This document shows positions 16,802 through 26,060 of a stretch of DNA of 64,000 nt, in pieces (within the stretch, counting starts at the first letter, position 1; the number at the start of each line of letters is the position of its first letter). Origin of the DNA: a virus; IMG/VR virus record IMGVR_UViG_3300043540_000091, positions 1 to 64,000 of that record. One strand, 5' to 3'. A program made the translations under genes and the position numbers. The notes under the pieces were generated by a model. The model searched no databases. It saw only the letters and a program-made list of their open reading frames with translations, and had not been told where the DNA came from.

Positions 16802-18951
16802 TATTCGCCATCCTCGTTGCGGCCTTTACGAGGGCCTGTAGCCTGAACATCGGTGTATCCAGGCAGGTTGTTTGCGTCAGAGATCTGTTCGGTGAGAGAG
16901 CCCGACTCGAGACCGACTGCGTACGTCGGGATACCGTCTTCGCTGTCGAGCGAGGCGGCGACGATGCCGTTCGACACGGTCAATGTGGTCGTGAACTGCT
17001 TCTGTCCGCTTGAGCTGAGAGATCCACTGTGGTGGACGGCGTCGATGTGGTACAGGATACCCCTGCACTCCACGTTGTCACCTTCGCAGATCGGCTCGGT
17101 TATACCGGCGCATGTGATGGTGCCTGACAGCTTCAGGTGACCGTTGAACAACCAGTCGCCGCGCATCCTGCACAGGATATGACTGATCGTACCCATGGTG
17201 CTCGAGATCACGTCGTAGTTTGTCTCCGAGATGTCTGCTCTCAGGCCGTGACGCTTGATGTCGGGAACGTCTGCTATATAGTTCGGTACCAGGAACTGAG
17301 CTTGCTTCAGCACCTCCTGGTTCACGTTCAGGCCGAGCATCTCGACTCCGCGACTCCTACCCCAGACCTGTACGAAGTTGATCCTGGCAGATTCAGCAGA
17401 TGCGGTGTTGACGCTCTTCACGACCGACTCATCCAGTACCCATCTCGGCACGTTGTTGTACATGGTGCGAGTAGTGATCTCGTTTGAGACCGACGCAAGC
17501 CGCTCGTATTCCTTCTTGTAGGCATCAACCTGCTGGGCAGCTTCCTGAGCGACGCTCTTCTTGACTCCCTTCACGGCGGACGATTGCTTGCTCGATGAGC
17601 CCTTCTTTGGCACGAAAGTGGGAGCGACCTTAAGGAGCTTGTCGAACAGCTTGGTGCTGAACGGCTTCTCTCGCACGATGAGAGCTGGCATGATGCGTCC
17701 GTCGCGGTTGACTCTGAGCGCGGTATACATCTCGTTCACGATGGGATTAAGGAACTGACCATATATGTTCCAGAACGTGTTGTTGTCCCAGATCGGGGGA
17801 ACGAGGAACGGTACGAATCCCTTGCACCGAGTAGGAGTGCTGTAGAACACCGAGTTGGCCACGTCAGTCTGCGGCGTAAGGTCCGGCATGAACATCTTCC
17901 AAGGCTGCTTCGGATTGGCGAGCATGCTGTACTTCTGAAGGCCTAGGTAGACGTTGTACATCTGCCACAGCTTGTTGCCCTTCTTACCGAGGATGCCCGA
18001 CACGCTCTTTGGTATACCTATCGCATCGCTGAATGTTCCCGTAGCGCCTGGGATGGCCTTGTCGACGCGAGCGTTCAGATCCTTGGCATCGACGCCCATA
18101 GTTATGATGAACATCAAGCCGATGATCGCCTCAGGGCTGGTATCACCGACAGATTCATCCTTACCGTCGAGACGTCTGTAGAAGTTATCGAACGCATAAG
18201 ACAGGTTGGTGAGAGCTGCTTCCAGGCCATTGGACGCTGGCTTCTGTCCTTGGCTATTCTTCTGTGGAGCGGTCGACTTCTTCTGGCCCGACAATCCGTT
18301 GATCTGCTGCTCGAAGAACGCGGTCGTAGCTACCTCATCCTTGATCTTCTGATCGAGAGTGAGGACGTTCTGAGCGATGAACGTGTAGTAGACCGACGAA
18401 GCCATCTCCAGGAACGCTTGACATGTGATGGACTGGCCGACCACGCGCTGACCGCCAGCCTGTATGGTATCAGTCTCCGGAACCGAGATGACGCGACCAA
18501 CGAACTTGAATCCGCTGTCCCAGTTGTTCAGGTACATGTTGTTGTTGTCAGTCTTCCTGCGGCGAGATGTTCCGTTAGGATCTTTCATCAAGCGATCCAG
18601 AACCTGCTCGATGTTATCCTGCTGATCGGACATCCAAACGAATACCCAGTCACCAGGAGACACGGCGTTCCGGTAGTAGACCTCGCCGATCTTCATGTTC
18701 AACGTGCACATCTTGGCGAACGACGACTTTTGGTTGTCGACGTCGACGCTGACACAGTCGTTCTCGACGATGAGAACGCTTCTTTCTGCGAACGGATCTT
18801 CCTTGCCTATGAACATAGCGCCAGGAGTCTTGAACCTGACGAAGGCAACACACCACGACGGAGTTCTGTCTGCCTTGGTGCCAGCAGAGTCAGAGTTCCA
18901 GCTCTTGTTCGCGGTATCCTTGAGAGTGACGACGTATCGCGGTGCTGGCAT
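16801..18951 (-). CDS. Baseplate hub protein (gp27/gpD-like)
   Basis: 716 residues, starting four bases before the tape measure stop region. Size, order (tape measure - hub - spike) and beta-rich N-terminal domain with a bound-ligand type WCVAFVRF segment fit the hub on which the spike sits. The central part (about 220-330 and 450-500) is helical and looks like an insertion relative to smaller hubs. Assignment rests on synteny more than on motifs. Confidence 0.65.
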   Translation of the reverse strand: MPAPRYVVTLKDTANKSWNSDSAGTKADRTPSWCVAFVRFKTPGAMFIGKEDPFAERSVLIVENDCVSVDVDNQKSSFAKMCTLNMKIGEVYYRNAVSPGDWVFVWMSDQQDNIEQVLDRLMKDPNGTSRRRKTDNNNMYLNNWDSGFKFVGRVISVPETDTIQAGGQRVVGQSITCQAFLEMASSVYYTFIAQNVLTLDQKIKDEVATTAFFEQQINGLSGQKKSTAPQKNSQGQKPASNGLEAALTNLSYAFDNFYRRLDGKDESVGDTSPEAIIGLMFIITMGVDAKDLNARVDKAIPGATGTFSDAIGIPKSVSGILGKKGNKLWQMYNVYLGLQKYSMLANPKQPWKMFMPDLTPQTDVANSVFYSTPTRCKGFVPFLVPPIWDNNTFWNIYGQFLNPIVNEMYTALRVNRDGRIMPALIVREKPFSTKLFDKLLKVAPTFVPKKGSSSKQSSAVKGVKKSVAQEAAQQVDAYKKEYERLASVSNEITTRTMYNNVPRWVLDESVVKSVNTASAESARINFVQVWGRSRGVEMLGLNVNQEVLKQAQFLVPNYIADVPDIKRHGLRADISETNYDVISSTMGTISHILCRMRGDWLFNGHLKLSGTITCAGITEPICEGDNVECRGILYHIDAVHHSGSLSSSGQKQFTTTLTVSNGIVAASLDSEDGIPTYAVGLESGSLTEQISDANNLPGYTDVQATGPRKGRNEDGE

Positions 18952-18954
18952 CCG

Positions 18955-21228
18955 TTACCCCTGCTGTCCGCGTGGCATGCGATTCTTTGTTCCGGTAACG
19001 GGAGCTGTAGGAGATGAACCTTTATTATCAGCAGCGCTCTTGTTGTATCTTTCGCCAGCTTCACGCACAGCCGTTGCGGTCCTTGTAAAGCCATCCACGA
19101 TACTGTCCATGATAGCGCTCGTGACTTCCTTGCCAGTTCCCGCGATTGCCTCTTTTACGGCAGCGTCTATCTGTCGCTGAAGATCGGCCTGGGCCTTGTT
19201 CGTCTTGTCACCTCCAGAGTCAGCCAGCATATTGAAGCCCTTCATGCTGGTGTCGCCAGTACCTGCGCCTTCCTTGAACATTCCCTCACTGGCTTGTTGG
19301 AACGTAGCTCCGCCAGCTTGAGTATTCTCGAAGGCCTTCTTATTCTCAGTGTATAGAGTTGTAACGTCGCCTTTGGTAGCGGCATTCAGCTTCTTAAGTT
19401 CATCTCCACCAATGGTGTCCTTTACCATGTTGCTGTACGTGCCTATGACACCTCGTAAAGCTTCGCGGACTTTAGACGCGGTCATGCCTCCGCCGACGTA
19501 TCTTGCGATAGCATCGTGCGTCTTCCGATTGCCCAGGCCCATCTTCATGAATGTGTCGATAGCGAAAGCGTTAGTTACACCAAGCTCTCTCAACTTCGAG
19601 ATGGTCATGGCAGACATGGCGGAAGATCCGCCGTTCATCAAATTGTCCACGGTCTGCGTGGCTGTTATACCCTGCTGAACTCCCTCGACCTTATTGAAAC
19701 CTGGAGCGTTTGCAGATATTGCACCAGACACAGATGCGCCAACAGATCCAAAATCCTGGCTTGCTCCGGAGTTGGCCATCAGTCCGGATACATATCCGGC
19801 CAGCGATCTGTTAGCAGCTACGTCGGTAGCATGGAGTCCAGCGCCAGCGAGTACTCCGGTCATCTGATTGTTCACTGCCGTGAGAGATGAGCCTGACAAG
19901 GCCGAAACCCTGATCATCTGCTGTCTGGTCGTATCGTCGTATCCAGATCGGAACATGGCGTTGGCGAACATTGCCTGGTCACGCATGTCACGCCGCGTCG
20001 GATTCAGGCCTTGAGCGATCATCATGTTGATGATTGGGTTCGCGCGGTCCATGCTGACGCCGTTTGCAGCGTAGTTCAATGATATATTGTGAGCGCCGTG
20101 GATGGTATTGATCCTTTGAAGATCTCCAAGCTCTGCGTTCTCTCGGAGCTGCATCTGTGCGGCATTACCAAACACGACGCCGTAAGCTTCCTTGTCTCTC
20201 GCGCGAAGTGCGGCTTGTTCCTCAGCTCTTATCTGCGCATACGGCTTGTTCGCAGCCGTGAAGGATGACGCCATCATACCGATACCGCCGCCAGCCGCGA
20301 GAAGGCTGAGACCTCCAGAAGGTATCGCTCCGAGCACGGATGCCGCAAGAGCTGCAGCGCCAGCACCAAACCGTGCATACGGGTTCTGTACGAGATATTG
20401 TCCGGTGACGGACATCCTGTTCCAGATACTGTCGTTGGCGGCGTTTTCAAGTCCTCCGCCGAACTTGTTCACCATGAGAGTGGTCGGATCTCCCGCCATG
20501 GCTTCCTGAGCAGCGCCTCTCTTCAGTCTCTGCTGCGCGATCCACGCGTCGGCTTCCTTGGTGTAAAGCTCCTGCATTCCAAGTCTACCGGCTACGCTCA
20601 TCACCTGACCGGCAGCGTATGGCAATCCCGCCACTGCTGCGCCTGCCATGATAGCTCCGCCTACGGTAGCATACTGGCCGAGACCGTACTTGGAAGCGAA
20701 CGCATGAGCACCTTCGCTGATCGGCTGCTTGATAAACAGCTCGCGCTGCAGCTGAGCCTTCTCCGATGCGATGGCCGTCCCCTGAGCCCTCAGACTGTTC
20801 AGTTCGCGCTGGTGGTTGGAGATACCCTCTTGGTAATCCTGCTCGTTCATCGTCTTTCGACGCGACTTGAAGGACTCGAGAGCGTTCTCAGATTCCTTGA
20901 TCTTGTTCAGGATCTTGTCTGACTCAAGCTCGAAGTTCTTGACTTCCTGTTTCATCGCGTCGATGATGCCGCGATACGACTTGCCCAAGAACTCGTTTGA
21001 TCGGCGGTTCAGTTCATCGAACCGGTTGAACAACCCGTTGATGCCGCCGCCGGTCTTGTTCAAGGTTTCGAGAGATTGCTGGAACTCCTTGAGGCGGGAG
21101 TCGACGCCGTGAAGAGCATAGTCGCCGACTCGACCAAAGTCGTTCATCCGCTCTTCGGCGCGCTTGAGCAGGTCGAGCACCTGCTCCATGCCGTTCATTT
21201 TAGCCTCGAACGTCAGCTTAGCTGCCAT
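18955..21228 (-). CDS. Tape measure protein
   Basis: 757 residues, mostly helical, with an N-terminal coiled coil (about 1-170) and two hydrophobic Gly/Ala-rich regions near 185-215 and 290-325, as usual in proteins that span the tail lumen and reach the host membrane. It lies between the chaperone genes and the hub. Its length would predict a tail of about 110 nm by the usual 1.5 angstrom per residue rule. Its ATG overlaps the end of the HNH gene by 11 bases. Confidence 0.85.
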   Translation of the reverse strand: MAAKLTFEAKMNGMEQVLDLLKRAEERMNDFGRVGDYALHGVDSRLKEFQQSLETLNKTGGGINGLFNRFDELNRRSNEFLGKSYRGIIDAMKQEVKNFELESDKILNKIKESENALESFKSRRKTMNEQDYQEGISNHQRELNSLRAQGTAIASEKAQLQRELFIKQPISEGAHAFASKYGLGQYATVGGAIMAGAAVAGLPYAAGQVMSVAGRLGMQELYTKEADAWIAQQRLKRGAAQEAMAGDPTTLMVNKFGGGLENAANDSIWNRMSVTGQYLVQNPYARFGAGAAALAASVLGAIPSGGLSLLAAGGGIGMMASSFTAANKPYAQIRAEEQAALRARDKEAYGVVFGNAAQMQLRENAELGDLQRINTIHGAHNISLNYAANGVSMDRANPIINMMIAQGLNPTRRDMRDQAMFANAMFRSGYDDTTRQQMIRVSALSGSSLTAVNNQMTGVLAGAGLHATDVAANRSLAGYVSGLMANSGASQDFGSVGASVSGAISANAPGFNKVEGVQQGITATQTVDNLMNGGSSAMSAMTISKLRELGVTNAFAIDTFMKMGLGNRKTHDAIARYVGGGMTASKVREALRGVIGTYSNMVKDTIGGDELKKLNAATKGDVTTLYTENKKAFENTQAGGATFQQASEGMFKEGAGTGDTSMKGFNMLADSGGDKTNKAQADLQRQIDAAVKEAIAGTGKEVTSAIMDSIVDGFTRTATAVREAGERYNKSAADNKGSSPTAPVTGTKNRMPRGQQG

Positions 21229-21694
21229 AGATCATCTTGTCGCTTTTCTTAAGATTGTCAATAGCCCATAAAGTCTGAAGATTAGTAAAATGAAACGCCT
21301 TTCTTACTTCAGAAGCGTCGCGCATGTCGAATGAGGATGGAGGTATGATGTGATCTATATGCCACTCGCCGTGATTGTCCCAAGACATTTCAGGCTTAAA
21401 CATAGACTGAAGATGAGTTTTTAGCTCTGAGACTGAGCATCCAAGAAGGCCTACGGTCGTGTACTGGCACTTTCTTTCCTTTAGCACTTCTTTCAGCCTG
21501 TTGCGAAGATAACGCTTGATCTTGAACTGCACGTCGGTCTTTAATCTGACTCGCTCGCGCTCAAGAGCTTTAGCTTTAACCTTTTCCCAATTCTTTTCAC
21601 GATACACAGCATTACGAGCAAGAATCTTGTCGCGATTCTTTTCGTAATAGAGTCTTTCTGCCTGCTTAGCGGTTTCGACGTCTTTATAGGCCAT
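21218..21694 (-). CDS. HNH homing endonuclease
   Basis: 158 residues. A basic N-terminal DNA-binding region with NUMOD-like repeats of Lys/Arg/Glu helices is followed by a classic HNH core: EWHIDHIIPPSSFD, then HFTNLQTLWAIDNLKKSDK. It is wedged between the second chaperone and the tape measure gene, with overlaps on both sides, and has lower GC than its neighbours, as expected of an invading free-standing endonuclease. Confidence 0.9.
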   Translation of the reverse strand: MAYKDVETAKQAERLYYEKNRDKILARNAVYREKNWEKVKAKALERERVRLKTDVQFKIKRYLRNRLKEVLKERKCQYTTVGLLGCSVSELKTHLQSMFKPEMSWDNHGEWHIDHIIPPSSFDMRDASEVRKAFHFTNLQTLWAIDNLKKSDKMIYGS

Positions 21695-22194
21695 TAATCA
21701 AGTCCTTCATCGTCGGGGAACGGATCTTCGCCCTGAACGAAACGTGTGGTAGGTCTTGAATCAAGATTAGGCTCCTGGGAAGAAGCCTTCGGAACACTCT
21801 TATTTCCGTTTTTACCAGACATTACGGGAGCTTGCTTGTTAAGCTTCTTCTCGATCTCGGCCAACTCCTGTTGATACCAGTCGTCATCCTCAGCTTCAGC
21901 CTCAGCCTGCTCCTCCTGGCCTTTGGTCGTGCTACCCGCAACGGTATCTTCTATGATACGATCGAACCGTTCCAGCACCTCGTCACTGTCCGAGTTGCGA
22001 AGCTTCCAGTACGTATCCTCGAACCATGTCTTGATCACTTCCTCGTCGGCCATCTCCATGACGTCGGCGAGGGGAGTGTGAAACTCACGAGAGTACCATC
22101 GACACAATGACTTGTACCAGGCGTCGTAGGTGTACCCATCGGCGTGAGCAAGGGCTATCACCCTCAACGCCTTAAGCGTATCGGGCTTAATCAT
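21694..22194 (-). CDS. Tail assembly chaperone candidate (distal)
   Basis: 166 residues. The N-terminal part is helical with HADGYTYDAWYKSLCRWYSREF, followed by an acidic, low-complexity C-terminal half. Position between the first chaperone and the tape measure is the standard place of tail assembly chaperones. It has no clear ribosome-binding site and lies in the same frame as the upstream gene, separated by one TAA and AATCAT. A late-promoter-like box (21763-21771) lies within its 3' part. Confidence 0.55.
   Translation of the reverse strand: MIKPDTLKALRVIALAHADGYTYDAWYKSLCRWYSREFHTPLADVMEMADEEVIKTWFEDTYWKLRNSDSDEVLERFDRIIEDTVAGSTTKGQEEQAEAEAEDDDWYQQELAEIEKKLNKQAPVMSGKNGNKSVPKASSQEPNLDSRPTTRFVQGEDPFPDDEGLD
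21763..21771 (-). promoter_or_regulatory. Intragenic late-promoter-like box before HNH/tape measure
   Basis: CCTAATCTT on the minus strand inside the 3' part of the second chaperone gene, 68 bases before the HNH start. It encodes part of EPNLD, so coding constraint could explain it; but its place ahead of the long tape-measure transcript is suggestive. Confidence 0.35.
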
Positions 22195-22200
22195 ATGATT

Positions 22201-22617
22201 TTACTCAGCTTCTTGGTCGCGAGTGTCAACTTTCTTGACGCTCTTGGCGAGAGTCTTGAGAGCCTTCTCAGATTGAGACTGAAGCTCCTTCTCGCGTTCG
22301 GCGATTGCATCCTCGGTCAGCTTGTAAAGCTCGCCGATGACGTTCTCATCTTCCAGCTCGAGGCCGCCGTCCGAGTTCTTCCACCAGTCCGGACCGTCGA
22401 CGATGCGAACGTACAGGAGGCCAAGCATGAACGCTTCTCCCTGCAGCGCTGGCGGCGCGGATGCGGCGTTACCACCTAAGATGAAGCGACGGCGCTCGTC
22501 GGCCAAGAAGTTCTCTCGGCGATTCAAGACCGTCTTCACGGTGATCTTGCCCTGATAGGGCTTACCGGTACGGGTACCAGTAGTACTGATGGATACGGTT
22601 GACGTTGTTTCGGCCAT
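22201..22617 (-). CDS. Tail assembly chaperone candidate (proximal)
   Basis: 138 residues. A Thr/Ser-rich N-terminus is followed by a helical body ending in a charged coiled segment. It starts the leftward tail operon with an ideal AGGAGG seven bases before the ATG. Synteny (before tape measure) supports the role; sequence similarity to known chaperones is not evident. Confidence 0.55.
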   Translation of the reverse strand: MAETTSTVSISTTGTRTGKPYQGKITVKTVLNRRENFLADERRRFILGGNAASAPPALQGEAFMLGLLYVRIVDGPDWWKNSDGGLELEDENVIGELYKLTEDAIAEREKELQSQSEKALKTLAKSVKKVDTRDQEAE

Positions 22618-22661
22618 GATAGGACCTCCTGTGAACCGATAATACTACATTTTGTGGGATG

Positions 22662-22689
22662 TAGACAAGATTAGGATCTATGGTATGAT
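22662..22689 (+). promoter_or_regulatory. Promoter of rightward early operon (leaderless type)
   Basis: TAGACA, 16-base spacer, TGG-TATGAT, then six bases to the ATG at 22696. The architecture is identical to the promoter at 4249-4276. Confidence 0.65.
22667..22675 (-). promoter_or_regulatory. Late-promoter-like box of the tail operon
   Basis: CCTAATCTT on the minus strand, 49 bases before the first chaperone ATG. On the same strand TTGTCT-18-TATTAT follows, so a host-type promoter may overlap. It also overlaps the divergent promoter at 22662-22689. Confidence 0.55.
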
Positions 22690-22695
22690 CATTAC

Positions 22696-23136
22696 ATGAC
22701 TTTTGAACCAAATAACGTACACATCCTAGGCCTGTCTCCCAAGGACCAGTATGTGCTACGTCTGCTCATGACGAACCTGATGGCAGGGTACATCGACAAG
22801 GCAGTGGGAGACGCTGCCAACATAAGGACGCTGGAAGTCGTGGACAAGGCCGCGCAGCGGACCGTGTCGCTCTTCACGAGATTCTGTGACTTCGTCGATA
22901 TGCTGTGTCCCGAGTCGATGCTTGGAAGGGCCAAGCCGAAGGTCCTGATGATCAAGCCCGAACTCATGAAGTATGTTGTCGGCGCGTGCAACGGATGGAA
23001 CGCGTACAACAACTACCTGAACTCTGAGCAGCGGTCGATGGTCGCAGGCTCGTTCGACGCGATCAACATGAAGATTGTAGAATCTTACAAGTATACCTAT
23101 AACAAGTGGGAGATAGAGGGAGCCCGAAAGGGTTAG
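22696..23136 (+). CDS. Hypothetical protein, first gene of rightward operon
   Basis: 146 residues, largely helical with two Cys; no domain recognised. The ATG has no Shine-Dalgarno and probably lies at or within one base of the transcript start. It is followed by the exonuclease gene eight bases downstream. Confidence 0.6.
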   Translation: MTFEPNNVHILGLSPKDQYVLRLLMTNLMAGYIDKAVGDAANIRTLEVVDKAAQRTVSLFTRFCDFVDMLCPESMLGRAKPKVLMIKPELMKYVVGACNGWNAYNNYLNSEQRSMVAGSFDAINMKIVESYKYTYNKWEIEGARKG

Positions 23137-23144
23137 GAGATCAT

Positions 23145-24029
23145 ATGAAGATGTACATATTCGACGTTTCAAATATATTCTACCGTGCGTTCTACGCGAA
23201 CAATCTCGCAACGTCCTATGGATTCCCAACAGGCGGACTCCATGGGTTCCTGCGCATGTCGCTCAGCATCATCCGCGACGCAAGGCCTGAGCTGGTAGCG
23301 TTCGCGATGGAAGGCGAAGGTCCTTCGCCTCGCAAGCAGATCGAGCCATTGTACAAGGCCAACCGTACGGACGTGCCGCCGGAGCTGAAGCAGCAACTTG
23401 CGGTGCTTCCGGAGCTGATGCACGTCATGGGCTTCCCGACTTTCAAGTTCCAGAGCTTCGAGGCTGACGACATCATCGCCAGTATAGTCAAGCTCGCGCT
23501 CAAGCAGGGCATCGAGCCCGTCATCGTCTCGTCCGACAAGGACTTCTGCCAGCTGGTCCAGGGACCGGTCAAGATGTACAACATCGGCAAGGAGGAGATG
23601 GTCGACGAGAACGGCGTGTTCGCACGATACGGCATTCGTCCAGATCAGTTCATAGACTACCTCTCGATCGTCGGAGATACCTCTGACAACATCCAAGGAG
23701 TGAAGGGTGTTGGTCCCAAGGGAGCTGAGAAACTTCTGCAGGAGTACGGGACGCTCGATGCTATCTACCAGAATGTAGGCCTCATCAAGGGGGCGACTCA
23801 GAAGAAATTGATCGAGTCGAAGGATCAGGTCTTCAGGGCTCGCGAGCTTGTGAAGTTCATGGACGTTCCGTTCATCGCAGACCTGCGCACTGTGTGCAAC
23901 TGGGCTGGTCCGCGCCGCGCTGAATGCATCGACTTCCTCAAGAAGTATGAGTTCAGAGAGATCGAGTCGATCCTGTTCCGTACCGAGGTAGTCACCGTTG
24001 GTGGAGTTGAGATAGGAGTTCGCCGATGA
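23145..24029 (+). CDS. 5'-3' exonuclease (FEN / Pol I N-terminal type)
   Basis: 294 residues. It shows the PIN-like nuclease motifs in order: FDVSNIFYRAFYA (first Asp), FAMEGEGPSPRKQIEPLYKANR, FEADDIIAS, VSSDKDFCQLV and GDTSDNIQGVKGVGPKGAEKLL (helix-hairpin-helix). These supply the acidic metal ligands and DNA-binding loop of T5 D15/T4 RNase H relatives. It would remove RNA primers or 5' flaps during phage replication. AGGAG seven bases before the ATG fixes the start. Confidence 0.92.
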   Translation: MKMYIFDVSNIFYRAFYANNLATSYGFPTGGLHGFLRMSLSIIRDARPELVAFAMEGEGPSPRKQIEPLYKANRTDVPPELKQQLAVLPELMHVMGFPTFKFQSFEADDIIASIVKLALKQGIEPVIVSSDKDFCQLVQGPVKMYNIGKEEMVDENGVFARYGIRPDQFIDYLSIVGDTSDNIQGVKGVGPKGAEKLLQEYGTLDAIYQNVGLIKGATQKKLIESKDQVFRARELVKFMDVPFIADLRTVCNWAGPRRAECIDFLKKYEFREIESILFRTEVVTVGGVEIGVRR

Positions 24030-24499
24030 AACAAGTACTCATCCGCAAGAATGATCAGATCAAGGAGCTTAGCGGCAGCCGCATCTCCTTCTATCACAAG
24101 ACTGACAATCCAGAACCAAACGCGCATCTTGGCGTAAGCGTGTCGGACCGCCAGATCACCAAGCTGGTCTTCCCGTTCGCTGCCAAGATCGTGTCGGGAG
24201 GTACTCTTGACATAGACTTCTCTCTACCAGAGAACGTCGCATCGAAGGGTATCACTCTCCTGGGAGCTTACTGGGACGGCACGAAGGTGACCGCCTATCT
24301 GCGCTCCATCCTGGATCTTCCACAGTGGATTCCTGAAGAAGAGCCGGTTCTGATCGGTACGCTCGTGCAAGTCACGACCATGCGACAGATCGAAGATGCG
24401 CTGCTCGGCGACTACAAGCTGAACGAGGAGAAGTCTGGTGCTGCGCTAGTGCTCGAGAAGGAAGAACCCAAACCAAAGAAGCGCGGACGGAATAAGTGA
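24026..24499 (+). CDS. Hypothetical protein with basic tail
   Basis: 157 residues, beta-rich body with a Lys/Arg-rich C-terminus (PKPKKRGRNK) that suggests nucleic-acid contact. Overlaps the exonuclease stop by four bases and the phosphoesterase start by one. No known family. Confidence 0.6.
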   Translation: MKQVLIRKNDQIKELSGSRISFYHKTDNPEPNAHLGVSVSDRQITKLVFPFAAKIVSGGTLDIDFSLPENVASKGITLLGAYWDGTKVTAYLRSILDLPQWIPEEEPVLIGTLVQVTTMRQIEDALLGDYKLNEEKSGAALVLEKEEPKPKKRGRNK

Positions 24500-25167
24500 T
24501 GCTTGGCAAGCCTCTGTTCGCAACCAGCGACTGGCACATCGGTCATGAGAAGGCTATTGAATATGACAAGAGGCCTTTCAAGAATCTTGATCACATGCAC
24601 GAGTCCCTGATCACTCGATACAACGCTACCGTTCCAGAGAACGGAGTGTGCATGTTCCTCGGTGACATGAGCAACAGGCCTGAGGAGATGCGCAAGGTCA
24701 TCAGCCGACTTAACGGAACGAAGATCCTATTCCTAGGCAATCACGACAAGGGTATGGGTACGATGTACAACTGCGGCTTCGACTTCGTCCTATGGGGAGG
24801 GGTGATGTACATCGGCGACATCCGAGTGACGATCAGTCACTGTCCTCTTCTCGGCGTGTGGCGCGAAGATACCTCCAACATGGGCAGGCGCAAGAAGATG
24901 ACCGAGCAGGAGAAGCGCAACAACCCTCCTGAGAACTGGCATGGCGAGACGCGCGAGAAGCATCGCATGTCGTCCATGACGGATGAAGGACAGTTCCACC
25001 TGCACGGCCACATCCACAGTACAGACTGGAAGACTCAGAGTCAGAAGATCCTCGGCAAGCAGTTCGACGTCGGAGTGACGGCCAACAACTACACTCCCGT
25101 GAGCTGGAGCACCATCGTGTCATGGGTAATGAAGATGTCGAACAAGGAGTTTAAGGATGAAGGATAA
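24499..25167 (+). CDS. Calcineurin-like metallophosphoesterase
   Basis: 222 residues with all blocks of the family: SDWHIGHEKA (D-x-H), FLGDMSNRPEEM (GD), FLGNHDKGM (GNHD), ISHCPL and HLHGHIHS (GHxH). The dimetal site should hydrolyse phosphomono- or diesters; the substrate in phages is usually unknown. The region between ISHCPL and GHIH holds a basic insert. The ATG in a TGATG overlap is preferred to the GTG one codon upstream. Confidence 0.9.
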   Translation: MLGKPLFATSDWHIGHEKAIEYDKRPFKNLDHMHESLITRYNATVPENGVCMFLGDMSNRPEEMRKVISRLNGTKILFLGNHDKGMGTMYNCGFDFVLWGGVMYIGDIRVTISHCPLLGVWREDTSNMGRRKKMTEQEKRNNPPENWHGETREKHRMSSMTDEGQFHLHGHIHSTDWKTQSQKILGKQFDVGVTANNYTPVSWSTIVSWVMKMSNKEFKDEG

Positions 25168-25378
25168 CGTCGGGAACGAGATCTATCAGGGAGATATCAT
25201 AGAACTCGTCAACTGTCACATGGCCATCGACGGTATGCTCAGTCTAGTGAAGCAGTATGCCGTCATAGGGCTTCGCGAAGACGAAGGTAGGGTTGTCATA
25301 ATTGATGATCGTGGACTTGAAGGATGGTACAGGTCCGACAGGTTCGTAACCCGCCAGCACTTTTCGGAGTTACCTTAG
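25157..25378 (+). CDS. YopX-like small protein
   Basis: 73 residues. The start MKDNVGNEIYQGDIIEL matches the YopX-type pattern (D-x-x-G-x-x-I-x-x-G-D-I), a common small phage protein with a beta-barrel fold and unknown function. Overlaps the phosphoesterase end by 11 bases and the convergent holin-like gene by four. Confidence 0.6.
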   Translation: MKDNVGNEIYQGDIIELVNCHMAIDGMLSLVKQYAVIGLREDEGRVVIIDDRGLEGWYRSDRFVTRQHFSELP

Positions 25379-25641
25379 TCTTGGGACGGAGGCGGTGGAG
25401 GAGGCAAGGCCTTCTGCGCGGCTTCAACTTCGATCTTCTTCTGCCAAACCTTACCACCGAACGCAGCGCCCACGAAGACGCCTACCAGAGTGGCTAGGCC
25501 GACGAGATCAGACTTCACGTCGAGACCATGGATCGCGAGATAGCCTCCGATGAGGAGGCTGATGAAGGACATCACTCTGGTCGAGGATACCTTGGACTGT
25601 TCAGAGAAGAGGGCTTCTAGCCAGTCTCCGATTCTACTCAC
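25375..25641 (-). CDS. Holin-like membrane protein
   Basis: 88 residues with two hydrophobic helices (about 22-40 and 46-62), short linkers, and a charged C-terminus ending in a run of Pro. GTG start overlaps the upstream TGA. Size, topology and the adjacent lysin candidate suggest a class II holin. The function is inferred from context only. Confidence 0.6.
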   Translation of the reverse strand: MSRIGDWLEALFSEQSKVSSTRVMSFISLLIGGYLAIHGLDVKSDLVGLATLVGVFVGAAFGGKVWQKKIEVEAAQKALPPPPPPSQD

Positions 25642-26060
25642 AGCTTGATTACTCCGGTGATCTTAAGGATAATGGTAACGATCGCGGCGATAGCGGCGAT
25701 GATGGGAGCGGCTCCCTTGAGGAAGTTCCACGTCGCGATGAGCCATGTGATCGGCTTCTCTGCTATGATGAGGCGTTCGTTTATGATGATGTCTCGCTGC
25801 TTGATCTCTTCCTTGGTGAGACGGTTCATCTCTTTCAGCTCAAGGACGCCAGCGATGTGAGTCTTGAGTTCTGCGTTGTACACGGCCATGTTCTCGTTGA
25901 GTTTCGCAAGTTCTGCAGCCATGCGATCGGACTGACGCATGTAGCTGTCCATATTAACTTCTTGCTTGGCTACCGTGACTTCCAGCGCGGAGATCTTCTC
26001 CGTCTGCTGATCCTGCTTCTCGTGCAACCTGTCTAACGACTTCTTCAACTCCGAACTCAT
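25638..26060 (-). CDS. Coiled-coil protein with C-terminal membrane anchor
   Basis: 140 residues. An N-terminal coiled coil (about 1-95) precedes one or two hydrophobic helices at about 103-137 (IIAAIAAIVTIILKITGVI). It lies between lysin candidate and holin-like gene. Possible roles are antiholin, holin partner or membrane tether; no family is recognised. Confidence 0.6.
   Translation of the reverse strand: MSSELKKSLDRLHEKQDQQTEKISALEVTVAKQEVNMDSYMRQSDRMAAELAKLNENMAVYNAELKTHIAGVLELKEMNRLTKEEIKQRDIIINERLIIAEKPITWLIATWNFLKGAAPIIAAIAAIVTIILKITGVIKL

Noticed and set aside
21694-22203. Programmed frameshift between tail chaperones
   Set aside because: Both genes are in the same frame, so a frameshift is not needed and no slippery sequence is found at the end of the first.
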